DNA of 6,427 bases from JBKPDV01 sp046728075 (GCA_046728075.1 JBKPDV010000167.1:1-6427), one strand, 5' to 3'. Numbered from the stretch's first letter, positions 1-5,962 are shown. Numbers and translations: made by a program. The notes: generated from the sequence alone by a model not told the origin.

Positions 1-1
1 G

Positions 2-199
2 GTCCAGGTCGTTCGCGCCCCTTCGCCTCCGGAGGATCCGGGGGCAGCCCCTCCCGCCGCCAGGCCGCAGCGGAAGACCGCTTTCACGACCGAAGACCTC
101 CGGCAGCTTCTGATGGCGTCCGAGCCCGCCGCACCCAAGCCTGCCGCCCGCCGCAAGACCGGTTTTACAACCGGGGACTTGCGGGAGCTGATGAGATAA
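2..199 (+). CDS. C-terminal end of an unidentified protein with a duplicated short motif (partial, 5' end outside window)
   Basis: An open frame enters from the left edge and ends at TAA 197-199, giving 65 visible residues. The tail is low-complexity, rich in Pro, Ala and Arg, and probably disordered. Two copies of one motif stand out: RKTAFTTEDLRQLL (visible residues 24-37) and RKTGFTTGDLRELM (residues 51-64, ending one residue before the stop). Between them lies a Pro/Ala linker. Several codons differ only at synonymous positions between the copies (Arg, Phe, Thr, Leu), which argues for a real, protein-level-conserved coding region and not a chance frame. I do not recognise the family. Amphipathic motifs repeated on a flexible tail often serve as docking peptides for a partner, but that is inference. 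The next gene on this strand begins about 190 bases later. Confidence 0.7.
   Translation, partial: VQVVRAPSPPEDPGAAPPAARPQRKTAFTTEDLRQLLMASEPAAPKPAARRKTGFTTGDLRELMR
71..193 (+). repeat. Two-copy 27-residue (81-base) protein-coding repeat
   Basis: Copy 1 begins at base 71 and copy 2 at base 152, a period of exactly 81 bases. At protein level both read RKT-x-FTT-x-DLR-x-L. At DNA level they have drifted at third codon positions, so the duplication is old and the peptide has been kept by selection. More copies may lie upstream of the window. Confidence 0.7.
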
Positions 200-361
200 A
201 CCGGCGCTCCGCGCTGCGCGAGCGCTGCGGCTCAAACTGTTAGCGGGTCGGCGAGCTAAGAAAGACTCTCAGCTCCAACTCCTTCAAGCGCCGGTCGCGT
301 CGTCCAACTGGGGGAGACTCTTCTCTATCCGATCGCTGAACCTCGCGGGGGTTTCGGAACG

Positions 362-367
362 TAAAAT
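362..367 (+). promoter_or_regulatory. Possible -10 element for msrA
   Basis: TAAAAT matches five of six bases of the TATAAT consensus and sits in a short AT-rich patch just before msrA. A transcript from it would start near 374 and just include the AGGGGA ribosome-binding site. No good -35 hexamer is found at 16-18 bases upstream. The rest of the 200-361 gap shows only a short GC-rich inverted repeat at 211-225. The call is weak. Confidence 0.25.
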
Positions 368-387
368 GAGTGAGAGGGGAAAGTTCT

Positions 388-1044
388 ATGTGGAGTTCGC
401 GAAAAAAGTTAGCGATGCCGGAGGCGAGCGAGGCGCTGCCGGGGCGGAGTGAGGAGATGCGAGTTCCGGAGAAGCACTTCGTTAATGGGAACCGGATCGT
501 GCCGCCTTTTGCGCAAGGGCTCGAAATGGCGGTGTTCGGGATGGGCTGCTTCTGGGGAGCGGAGCGGAAATTCTGGGAGCTGCCGGGAGTGGTCGCGACC
601 GCGGTCGGGTACGCGGGCGGCTTGACGCCCAATCCGACTTACGAAGAGGTGTGCTCCGGGCGGACGGGTCACACCGAAGTCGTTCTGGTGGTCTTCGATC
701 CTCGTCGGGTCCAGTACGAGGACCTGCTGCGCGTCTTCTGGGAGAACCACGATCCAACACAGGGAATGCGTCAGGGTAACGACGTGGGAACGCAGTACCG
801 GTCCGCCATCTACACGTTCGGCGAGCAGCAAAAGATCGCGGCCGAAGCTTCCAGGAAAGACTACGAGAGCGCGCTCGCCGGTTCCGGGTTCGGCAAGATC
901 ACGACCGAGATCGCCCCGGCGCCGAAGTTCTACTACGCGGAGGACTACCACCAGCAGTACCTGGCGAAGAACCCGGGCGGTTATTGCGGCATCGGCGGGA
1001 CAGGCGTGTCCTGCCCGACCGGAGTGGCGGCGAAGACCGGCTGA
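388..1044 (+). CDS. msrA: Peptide methionine-S-sulfoxide reductase MsrA
   Basis: This enzyme reduces methionine-S-sulfoxide, free or in proteins, back to methionine and so repairs oxidative damage in the cytoplasm; thioredoxin normally recycles it. Counting from ATG 388 the protein has 218 residues, close to the 212 of E. coli MsrA, and it shares the same extended N-terminal region (EALPGR, VNG). The catalytic motif GCFWGAER holds Cys54. Tyr85, Glu97, Asp132 and Tyr137 occupy the expected active-site positions, each offset by three from E. coli. The C-terminus has the resolving cysteines Cys200 (GYCGIGG) and Cys209, the three-cysteine relay of E. coli-type MsrA. I chose ATG 388 because AGGGGA lies seven bases upstream; an in-frame GTG at 370 would add six residues. 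No msrB is fused to it or adjacent. The gene converges on the kinase gene at 1151. Confidence 0.96.
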   Translation: MWSSRKKLAMPEASEALPGRSEEMRVPEKHFVNGNRIVPPFAQGLEMAVFGMGCFWGAERKFWELPGVVATAVGYAGGLTPNPTYEEVCSGRTGHTEVVLVVFDPRRVQYEDLLRVFWENHDPTQGMRQGNDVGTQYRSAIYTFGEQQKIAAEASRKDYESALAGSGFGKITTEIAPAPKFYYAEDYHQQYLAKNPGGYCGIGGTGVSCPTGVAAKTG

Positions 1045-1053
1045 GTTCAAGTG

Positions 1054-1080
1054 GTTATCTCGAGCGTAGCGCGGGATCTG
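1054..1080. repeat. Palindromic dispersed-repeat-like element in the convergent gap
   Basis: The sequence forms a hairpin: ATCTCG (1057-1062) pairs with CGGGAT (1072-1077, one G-U pair), then GC pairs with GC across an A/G mismatch, around a GTA loop. It resembles the 'gtcatctcgagcgtagcgagagatct' style of extragenic palindrome that I recall as common in noncoding DNA of several environmental phyla. Its spurious translation (ISSVARDL on one strand, IPRYARD on the other) is familiar from mis-called ORFs. Only one copy lies in this window, so membership of a repeat family is recall and not shown here. Confidence 0.5.
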
Positions 1081-1108
1081 CACCTGAGCCCGCCTCTCGA
1101 GCTGTCCG

Positions 1109-1129
1109 CCTCTCCACCAGTTGGAGAGG
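1109..1129. terminator. Hairpin, likely bidirectional terminator or extragenic palindrome
   Basis: CCTCTCCA (1109-1116) pairs perfectly over eight bases with TGGAGAGG (1122-1129) around a five-base loop. It sits between the converging stops of msrA (1044) and the kinase (1153), where a terminator serving both strands is expected. There is no T-run on either side, so it is not a textbook intrinsic terminator. It could instead be a second extragenic palindromic element beside the one at 1054-1080. Confidence 0.5.
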
Positions 1130-1150
1130 GAACTCGTGTCGGATGGGGGG

Positions 1151-2872
1151 CTATGGAATCCGCATCACGAAGCCGAAGGTGCCCTCGATCGGGTTGCCCT
1201 TTGCGTCCATTGCGGGACGAAATCGGAACCGGCGCAAGGCATCGAGCGCGGCGCGATCGCATTCCGGACAGACGGGCGTGATGACGCGTGCGCTCTTGAG
1301 AGTACCGTCGGCCGCGACCACGACGACCAGGCCGATCGACTCGTTGTGATGGACGGCGAGCAGGTCCTTTGGGAGGAGCAAAGGGGACTGCGCGACGATC
1401 TCGGGCGGGGTGCGTTTGCCGGGCTCCGGAGCGGGAGTCGGGAGCACGGCAACAGCCGTCGGCACACTCGTCGGAGCGGGCGCTCGGGTTGGAACGCGCG
1501 TCGGCGCGAGCTGAGCGCGCCGCGGCGGCCGCGTGGCTGCCGGAAGGGACGTGGGCGGCGGCTCGGTCGGTCCGGGCTCGGGCGTCGATTGTGGAGCCGG
1601 GGTCGGAGCGGACGTAGCCGCGGCCGCGGGGATCAGCGCCTTTGGTGGAGTCTCCCGGCGGGCGGCCGGACTCGGCGAAGCGGTCGACTGGGCCGATGAG
1701 CTCGGTCGGCGAACGAGCAGAACCACTCCCGCGAGGACGGCCAACGAGACGGCCAGCGCCAGCCATCCCAGGCCGAGCGAGCGCGGGCGTTCCGGAGGAG
1801 GCGAGGCGATCGGCGGGGTGGAGACTGAAATCGGGGGAGCCGCGGAGCCCGAGGTGACGACCGTCGGAATATCGGAGCCTTCAGAGACGGGAAGCGGCAC
1901 GGTGCCGCGCGGGGTCGCGGCTGAGGCGCGGCTCGATGATGTCGGTGTCGTCCCGCGAAACGGTGTGACACGCGTGGGAGTCGAGTCGTCCGGCCGGAAG
2001 GCCGTTGACGACATGCGGAATCGAGGCGGTGTGACTTCCGCGAGAAAACCCTCCAGCTCGTCCCGCATCGACGCGGCGTCCGGGAACCGTTCCTCGGGAT
2101 CGCGCTCGAGGGCTCGCATCACGGTTGCGTCCAGAGTGGGATGAATGTCGGGGCGCCGCGAGGAGAGAGGCTCCGGGGTCTCGGAGAGCCGCTTCATCGT
2201 GGCGCGGAACGTGTCTTCTCCGGTGAACGGCAGAGCGCCCGACAGCATCTTGTAGAGGGTCACCCCGACCGAGTAGAGATCGGAACGGCCGTCGAGCGCC
2301 TTGCCCTGGAGCTGCTCGGGAGACATGTAGGCAGGAGAGCCGAGCAGCGTGCCCGCGTGCGTCTTGACCAACGCCAGCTCCGATTTGGCCACGCCGAAGT
2401 CCGTCAGGTAGGGACGTTCCGTGCGGTCGAGCAGGATGTTGTCGGGCTTGATGTCTCTGTGGATAACTCCACGACCGTGGCTGTAGGAGAGCGCGTCGAG
2501 AACGGGAACCACGATGCGCGCGGCCAGCGTGTCCTCGAGGCGCCGCCGGCTCTTGAGCTCCTTGCCGACGGAGGCGCCGTCGATGTACTGCATGGAGAAC
2601 CAGAAAAACGTTTCGATGGCGCCGTAGTCGTAGATCTTGACGATGTTGGGATGATCGAGAGCGGCCGCGACGCGCGCCTCCTGCTCGAAACGCTTGGCGA
2701 AGTCGGCGTCGTCCGTCAGCATGTCCGAGAGAACTTTCAGGGCCTCGGTTCGCTGAAGACGCAGGTTGCGGACGCGATAGACCCCGGCAAAGCCTCCCTT
2801 GCCGATCATCTCGACGACCTCGTAACGGTCGCCGAGAAGCCTCGCGATGCGGCTCTCCATGGGCTCGGGCAC
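1151..2872 (-). CDS. Membrane Ser/Thr protein kinase (PknB type) with C-terminal TonB-like domain
   Basis: This is a Hanks-type kinase of 573 residues. Visible motifs are the glycine loop GKGGFAGV (24-31), ATP-binding Lys46, helix-C Glu65, catalytic HRDIKPDN (138-145, Asp140), DFG (158-160), activation-loop Thr171/Thr175 and MSPEQ (183-187). The kinase domain spans about 17-277. A Ser/Thr/Pro-rich juxtamembrane stretch follows, then one membrane span at about 366-387 and a Pro/Ala/Thr linker to about 490. The end (491-573) resembles the TonB C-terminal fold: GLVVVVAADGTLKSARVI, then ALDALRRFRFRPA, where 'AL-A-R-FRF-PA' is typical. With the kinase inside the cell, this tail should be periplasmic. 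It carries an unusual CPEC motif (Cys535, Cys538). The start is GTG 2872; ATG 2860, four codons on, is an alternative, and neither has a clear ribosome-binding site. The gene follows the glycosyltransferase by 78 bases. Its substrate is unknown. Confidence 0.92.
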   Translation of the reverse strand: MPEPMESRIARLLGDRYEVVEMIGKGGFAGVYRVRNLRLQRTEALKVLSDMLTDDADFAKRFEQEARVAAALDHPNIVKIYDYGAIETFFWFSMQYIDGASVGKELKSRRRLEDTLAARIVVPVLDALSYSHGRGVIHRDIKPDNILLDRTERPYLTDFGVAKSELALVKTHAGTLLGSPAYMSPEQLQGKALDGRSDLYSVGVTLYKMLSGALPFTGEDTFRATMKRLSETPEPLSSRRPDIHPTLDATVMRALERDPEERFPDAASMRDELEGFLAEVTPPRFRMSSTAFRPDDSTPTRVTPFRGTTPTSSSRASAATPRGTVPLPVSEGSDIPTVVTSGSAAPPISVSTPPIASPPPERPRSLGLGWLALAVSLAVLAGVVLLVRRPSSSAQSTASPSPAARRETPPKALIPAAAATSAPTPAPQSTPEPGPTEPPPTSLPAATRPPRRAQLAPTRVPTRAPAPTSVPTAVAVLPTPAPEPGKRTPPEIVAQSPLLLPKDLLAVHHNESIGLVVVVAADGTLKSARVITPVCPECDRAALDALRRFRFRPAMDAKGNPIEGTFGFVMRIP

Positions 2873-2893
2873 GAGGGAATGCTATAGGACAAG

Positions 2894-2919
2894 AGCTAAC
2901 AGCTGACAGCTGACAACTA
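2894..2919. repeat. Tandem heptamer array AGCTGAC (about 3.5 copies)
   Basis: The units are AGCTAAC (2894-2900), AGCTGAC (2901-2907) and AGCTGAC (2908-2914), followed by a decayed AACTA. Read as CAGCTG plus A, the array is a run of one six-base palindrome with a one-base spacer, able to fold as CAGCT-GAC-AGCTG. It fills most of the 78-base gap between the glycosyltransferase stop and the kinase start, so it lies in the kinase gene's leader or promoter region. Confidence 0.8.
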
Positions 2920-2950
2920 GGGCAATCGGTGGAAGTCGAGCGGAGAGTTC

Positions 2951-3628
2951 TCAGAGTCCATATCGGAAGATCGTGAACAGGATTTTGTACCCTGCACGGA
3001 GCGTTCCCGAGACGGTGCCGGTGATCTTGGAGACACCGACGCGCCGTCGGTAGGACACCGGCACTTCCGCGATCTTCAGGCCTTTCCTTAGAGCCTTGAC
3101 CTGCATCTCACAGGTCCACCCGAAGTTGGTGTCCTCCATTCCGAGGCGCTCGTACGCGCTCCAGCGGACGGCCCGGAAGGGGCCCAGGTCCGTGTAACGG
3201 TGGCCGTAGAGCAGAAGGATCAGCCAGCAGGCGAGCCGGTTGCCGAACCGGGCCTGCGGCAGAAGGGCTCCAGGTTCCGCTCGCCCCAGGGCGCGCGAGC
3301 CGATCACCAGATCCGCTCCCTCTGCGATGGCGTCGAGCAGCAGCGGCATCTCCTCTGGATGATCGGAGTAGTCGCCGTCGAGGAAGACCAGCACATCGGG
3401 TGGATCGGGGCGGAGGACCGCCACTCCCGCCAGGCACGCGCTTCCATACCCGCGGCGCTCTTCGCGAATCAGCCGGACGGGCAGAAGCCGGGCAACGGAT
3501 TCCGTCCCGTCGGTCGAGGCATTGTCGACGACCACGATCTCCGAAACGGCCGCCGCCGGAATGTCGCGGACCACGAGGGGAAGCGAGTCCCGCTCGTTGA
3601 AGACCGGAATGACGACGGAGACCTTCAC
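2951..3628 (-). CDS. Family 2 glycosyltransferase, DPM/DPG-synthase-like
   Basis: The 225-residue protein has a GT-A fold of the type that moves a sugar from a nucleotide donor to a polyprenyl phosphate (DPM1-like). It opens with VKVSVVIPVFNE, with VVVDNASTDGT at 32-42 (Asp35 expected to bind the nucleotide), the metal-binding DGD at 84-86, GSR at 110-112, TDLGPFR at 146-152 and the late RRR/SKITGT segment (194-205). It has no long C-terminal membrane region, so it is the short, peripheral form. GTG 3628 overlaps the stop of the upstream transporter gene as GTGA. The open frame continues upstream to 4327, but that part only reads across the transporter gene in another frame and should not be included. 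Sugar and acceptor cannot be read from the sequence. The coupling to a DMT transporter hints at a lipid-linked sugar that is made and then flipped (inference). Confidence 0.9.
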   Translation of the reverse strand: MKVSVVIPVFNERDSLPLVVRDIPAAAVSEIVVVDNASTDGTESVARLLPVRLIREERRGYGSACLAGVAVLRPDPPDVLVFLDGDYSDHPEEMPLLLDAIAEGADLVIGSRALGRAEPGALLPQARFGNRLACWLILLLYGHRYTDLGPFRAVRWSAYERLGMEDTNFGWTCEMQVKALRKGLKIAEVPVSYRRRVGVSKITGTVSGTLRAGYKILFTIFRYGL

Positions 3629-4554
3629 GGGAGGGAATCCTGAACTTGTGCCCTGCGGGAGACCGAGACGGCGAGACCACCGAGGATGAGGAGGGCCGCC
3701 ACGGCCGTCCTGCCTGTGAAGGTCTCGTGAAGAACGAGAACGGCCAGCACGGTGGCCACGAGCGGCTGAAGAAAGACGTAGAAAGCGACGCGCGAGGCAT
3801 GGGTCCGCGCGAGCGCCCAGGAATTGGCGAAGTAGGGCATGACGGTGGAGAACACGACGATCACAGCGAGGCTTCCCCAGGAGGCGGGCGTCACGGTGGA
3901 TGGCGCGAAGCGGGACAGGGCGGGCAGAGCAACCAGGACGATCGGCACGGCGCCATAGAGGAAGACACGGGAAACGATGGTCAGGGCGCTGTAGCGAGAG
4001 AGGATCGGGCGGGAGAGAACGAGGTAGAAGGAGTAGCTGATCGCGCAGGCCAGCAGAAGGACGTTCCCGCGGGCGGTGCGGCTGTTCCAGTCGAAACGGC
4101 TCACGTCCAGGAGGAGAAGAGCCCCCGCTCCCCCAAGCAGCACGCCGATCGCGGCCGGCAGAGTCATCCTCTCGCGGCCGAGCAGGACGGCGGCCAGGAG
4201 TGTGAAGACGGGAATCGTCGAGCCGAGGATCGTCGTGTTGATCGCCGTCGAGAGCGAGAGCCCGAAGGTGAAGAGGACCTGGTTCAAGCCCACGCCGAGC
4301 ATCCCGAGGACCAGGACTGCGGGCCAATCCCGGCGGGCGACCTCTTCACTGCCCGAGGCTCGCCGAAGCGCTTCGAGAAGCAGCGAGGCGGCGATGACGC
4401 GGAGGGCGGCGAGGACGAGAACCGGAATCGTCGCCAGGGCGATCTTGCCGAAGATCGGGAAGAGCGCAAATCCGAGCTGCACGCTGAGCAACGCGAAGTG
4501 GACGGGCCAGCCGTCGGCGGAGGCAGGACTCCGAGACGGAGCCGGGCGCGTCAC
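3625..4554 (-). CDS. EamA-family (DMT superfamily) inner-membrane transporter
   Basis: This 309-residue, strongly hydrophobic protein has about ten predicted membrane segments, arranged as two EamA repeats (about 17-149 and 164-299). The second halves of the repeats look alike: NTTILGSTIPVFTLLAAVLL in the first and SRVAFYVFLQPLVATVLAVL in the second, each followed by a conserved Glu (GRE at 127-129, HE at 276-277). That is the hallmark of the internally duplicated DMT fold. Members export amino acids and other small metabolites, and some relatives flip lipid-linked sugars; the substrate cannot be deduced here. GTG 4554 overlaps the ygfZ-like stop by GTGA, and its own stop overlaps the glycosyltransferase start in the same way. 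This supports both ends and implies translational coupling on both sides. Confidence 0.92.
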   Translation of the reverse strand: MTRPAPSRSPASADGWPVHFALLSVQLGFALFPIFGKIALATIPVLVLAALRVIAASLLLEALRRASGSEEVARRDWPAVLVLGMLGVGLNQVLFTFGLSLSTAINTTILGSTIPVFTLLAAVLLGRERMTLPAAIGVLLGGAGALLLLDVSRFDWNSRTARGNVLLLACAISYSFYLVLSRPILSRYSALTIVSRVFLYGAVPIVLVALPALSRFAPSTVTPASWGSLAVIVVFSTVMPYFANSWALARTHASRVAFYVFLQPLVATVLAVLVLHETFTGRTAVAALLILGGLAVSVSRRAQVQDSLP

Positions 4555-5492
4555 GCGAAAGGAAGTTCCGCGACGATCGCCGTACGCGACGGATCCGCGG
4601 CGGACACGAGGTGTCCGCCTTGTGCGACGTCACGAAACGCGTAGCCGAGACCGATGGCGCCGAATCGAGGCGAGAGGACCGAGCTCGTCACGCGTCCCTG
4701 CTCGATCTTGCCTGGTTCGCTCTCTTCGGGGAGCTTCAGGAGCGATGCGGCGGGAATCGTTCCCTCAGGAAATCGAAAGCCGACCAGGCGGCGGTTGGCG
4801 CGCCCGTAAGTGCGCATGCGGGCAACGATTTCCTGCCCGACGTAGCAGCCCTTTGTCGTGGAGATGGCTTCGTCGAGCCCGACCTCGTCCGGCAGATGCG
4901 TCTGGTCGGCGTCCTGACCGAATCGCGCCCGGCCGGCTTCGACTCGACGGACTTCCGCCTCCTCCTCCGAAATCGGCCGCACGCCCCTCGCGCGCAGCCA
5001 GGCGCCGAGCTCGTCGCGCGCCGTCGCCGGCGCGAGGATCTCGCCGGCGAGCTCTCCCTCGCCGGGCAGGAGCGTCGCGCCTTCCGGCAGTTCTTCCGCC
5101 ATCGCCGCGCCGTAGAGCCCGACCCGCAGGAAGGCGTCGCTCGAGTCGCTTACCGAGACTTTTTGAAAAACGGCGTACTTGCGCAGGTGGGCGAGGACGG
5201 TCTCCCTCGAGGAAGCCGGCAAGAGTAGCCGTAGGCGGTCGGGCAGAACGTGGACGCGAGAGAGGAAAAGCATCTTGCCTTTGGGAGTCAGGCCGGCTGC
5301 AGGGCGGGTCTCTCCCACGGCCATTCCGGCAATGTCCTGAGTCAATTGCCCCTGCAGAAACGCGACACGATCGGGTCCTTCCACATCGAGGATCGCCGAC
5401 GGCCGGAATCGATATGCGAGGTCCTGACTCTCCGCCGCCTTTGATTCGGCAGCTGTCGACTGTCGACTGTCGACTGTCGACTCTCCCTTCAC
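4551..5492 (-). CDS. ygfZ: YgfZ/GcvT-like folate-binding protein
   Basis: This belongs to the tetrahydrofolate-binding YgfZ (COG0354/IBA57) family, related to the GcvT aminomethyltransferase, which helps build or repair certain iron-sulfur clusters in the cytoplasm. The diagnostic motif KGCYVGQE (214-221, with Cys216) is intact, as is the early LQGQLTQD segment (46-53). Length is 313 residues, normal for the family. GTG 5492 is chosen because it overlaps the preceding stop as GTGA. It gives an odd N-terminus of about 25 residues (STVDSRQST then Ala/Glu/Ser) encoded by a heptamer array, ahead of the usual domain start at LAYRFRPSAILDVEG. The only later in-frame ATG, GTG or TTG near there is the GTG at 5384, already inside the domain, so GTG 5492 or a non-standard start must be used. 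A role in oxidative-stress tolerance would fit msrA nearby, but that gene is on the other strand. Confidence 0.93.
   Translation of the reverse strand: MKGESTVDSRQSTAAESKAAESQDLAYRFRPSAILDVEGPDRVAFLQGQLTQDIAGMAVGETRPAAGLTPKGKMLFLSRVHVLPDRLRLLLPASSRETVLAHLRKYAVFQKVSVSDSSDAFLRVGLYGAAMAEELPEGATLLPGEGELAGEILAPATARDELGAWLRARGVRPISEEEAEVRRVEAGRARFGQDADQTHLPDEVGLDEAISTTKGCYVGQEIVARMRTYGRANRRLVGFRFPEGTIPAASLLKLPEESEPGKIEQGRVTSSVLSPRFGAIGLGYAFRDVAQGGHLVSAADPSRTAIVAELPFA
5454..5482. repeat. Tandem heptamer array TGTCGAC (4 perfect copies) inside the 5' end of ygfZ
   Basis: Four identical units lie at 5454-5460, 5461-5467, 5468-5474 and 5475-5481, plus one further base. Each is the palindrome GTCGAC plus T. 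On the minus strand the array begins four codons after the ygfZ GTG start. It is translated through all three frames, encoding STVDSRQ-ST. Seven is not a multiple of three, so gain or loss of one unit would put the rest of the gene out of frame. Confidence 0.9.
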
Positions 5493-5935
5493 TTTCGTCC
5501 GATCTCCGCGCGAATGTGGGCCTTGGGCGAATCGGCGATGTCGAGCGTCCGCATCCGCGTGGAGACGCGAATGTTGTCGTCGTATTTGCCCGAGTCGACC
5601 GTGTCGCTGCGGTCACTCGATTTCGCCACGCGCCCGGCCTTGTCGTAAACGTCGACCCAGAGCTGGATCCGGCACTTCGCGTCTCCGCGGTTCTCCACGT
5701 GAAAATTCCACCAGACCCAGGACTTGTCGTCCGGTTTCCGCGTGCGCGCTTCCTCGATGTCTTCGGAGTTTGGGTAGTTCTGGAGCGACACGCCGCGCAC
5801 CGTGCAGCCCGCGGACGTCCAACCCAGGCGAGTCTCCCCCGAGCGGGGGACGGGGATCGACTTCTCGAACTTTTCGGCCGCCAGAATCGCTGGTGCGCCC
5901 ATACAGAGGAGCAGGATGCCAGCCGCTGGTTTCAT
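5489..5935 (-). CDS. Small secreted protein of unknown function, probably beta-sandwich
   Basis: I do not recognise the family. From ATG 5935 it has 148 residues. Residues 1-20 form a Sec signal peptide (Lys2, then a hydrophobic stretch ending AILAA), with likely cleavage before Glu21; the LLLC at 8-11 does not fit a lipobox. The mature part of about 128 residues has a striking WVWWNFHVENRGD (73-85), then IQLWVDVYDKAGRV (90-103) and a Ser/Asp-rich strand region. This alternation resembles FxLYD or other Ig-like domains where 'N-G-x-V-Y-D-x-x-G' recurs. Cys44 and Cys88 could form a disulfide in the periplasm. ATG 5935 is preferred over an upstream in-frame start at 5980 because AAGGAG lies seven bases before it and the signal peptide then begins properly. 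It is the first gene of the overlapping operon. Confidence 0.8.
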   Translation of the reverse strand: MKPAAGILLLCMGAPAILAAEKFEKSIPVPRSGETRLGWTSAGCTVRGVSLQNYPNSEDIEEARTRKPDDKSWVWWNFHVENRGDAKCRIQLWVDVYDKAGRVAKSSDRSDTVDSGKYDDNIRVSTRMRTLDIADSPKAHIRAEIGRK

Positions 5936-5942
5936 CGTCGGT

Positions 5943-5948
5943 CTCCTT
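5943..5948 (-). promoter_or_regulatory. Strong ribosome-binding site that sets the secreted protein's start
   Basis: On the minus strand AAGGAG is followed by seven bases and then ATG 5935. It is the best Shine-Dalgarno match among the minus-strand genes here and rejects the longer in-frame start at 5980. Confidence 0.8.
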
Positions 5949-5953
5949 CGGGC

Positions 5954-5962
5954 GTTATTATC
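5954..5962. promoter_or_regulatory. AT-rich island with overlapping -10-like sites for both divergent genes
   Basis: GTTATTATC reads TATTAT (5956-5961) on the plus strand and GATAAT (5962-5957) on the minus strand; each matches TATAAT at five of six positions. Minus-strand transcription would start near 5950, just upstream of AAGGAG. Plus-strand transcription would start near 5968, right at a GTG codon. Neither strand has a clear -35. The gap between the two divergent starts is only 32 bases, so one small promoter must serve both unless promoters lie inside the genes. Confidence 0.4.

Noticed and set aside
159..174. Perfect six-base inverted repeat CCGGTT-TTAC-AACCGG
   Set aside because: It lies inside the coding frame of the left-edge gene, is short, and follows from the Thr-Gly-Phe-Thr-Thr-Gly codons.
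209..230. GC-rich inverted repeat after the first stop codon
   Set aside because: The stem is only five perfect base pairs (GCGCT/AGCGC) with no T-run; too weak to call a terminator in DNA this rich in GC.
366..452. A 28-codon plus-strand frame starting ATG 366 (MSERGKFYVEF...)
   Set aside because: It overlaps the msrA start in another frame and has no ribosome-binding site of its own. A leader peptide is conceivable but nothing supports it.
409..1083. Long minus-strand frame opposite msrA
   Set aside because: It is entirely antisense to a gene with all catalytic residues intact. Its first residues are the spurious IPRYARD translation of the palindrome.
370..2872. A joint redox-sensing system of MsrA and the kinase's CPEC domain
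   Set aside because: The genes are on opposite strands and convergent, with no shared promoter. Adjacency alone is not evidence of a common system.
2881..2886. Minus-strand TATAGC as a -10 for the kinase gene
   Set aside because: It would start transcription almost at the GTG codon and no -35 lies at normal spacing. Too weak to list, though read-through from the operon across 78 bases is not proven either.
3629..4327. Upstream extension of the glycosyltransferase frame by 233 codons
   Set aside because: The extension overlaps the EamA gene in another frame and has low-complexity Arg/Pro sequence. The GT2 domain begins exactly at GTG 3628, which overlaps the EamA stop.
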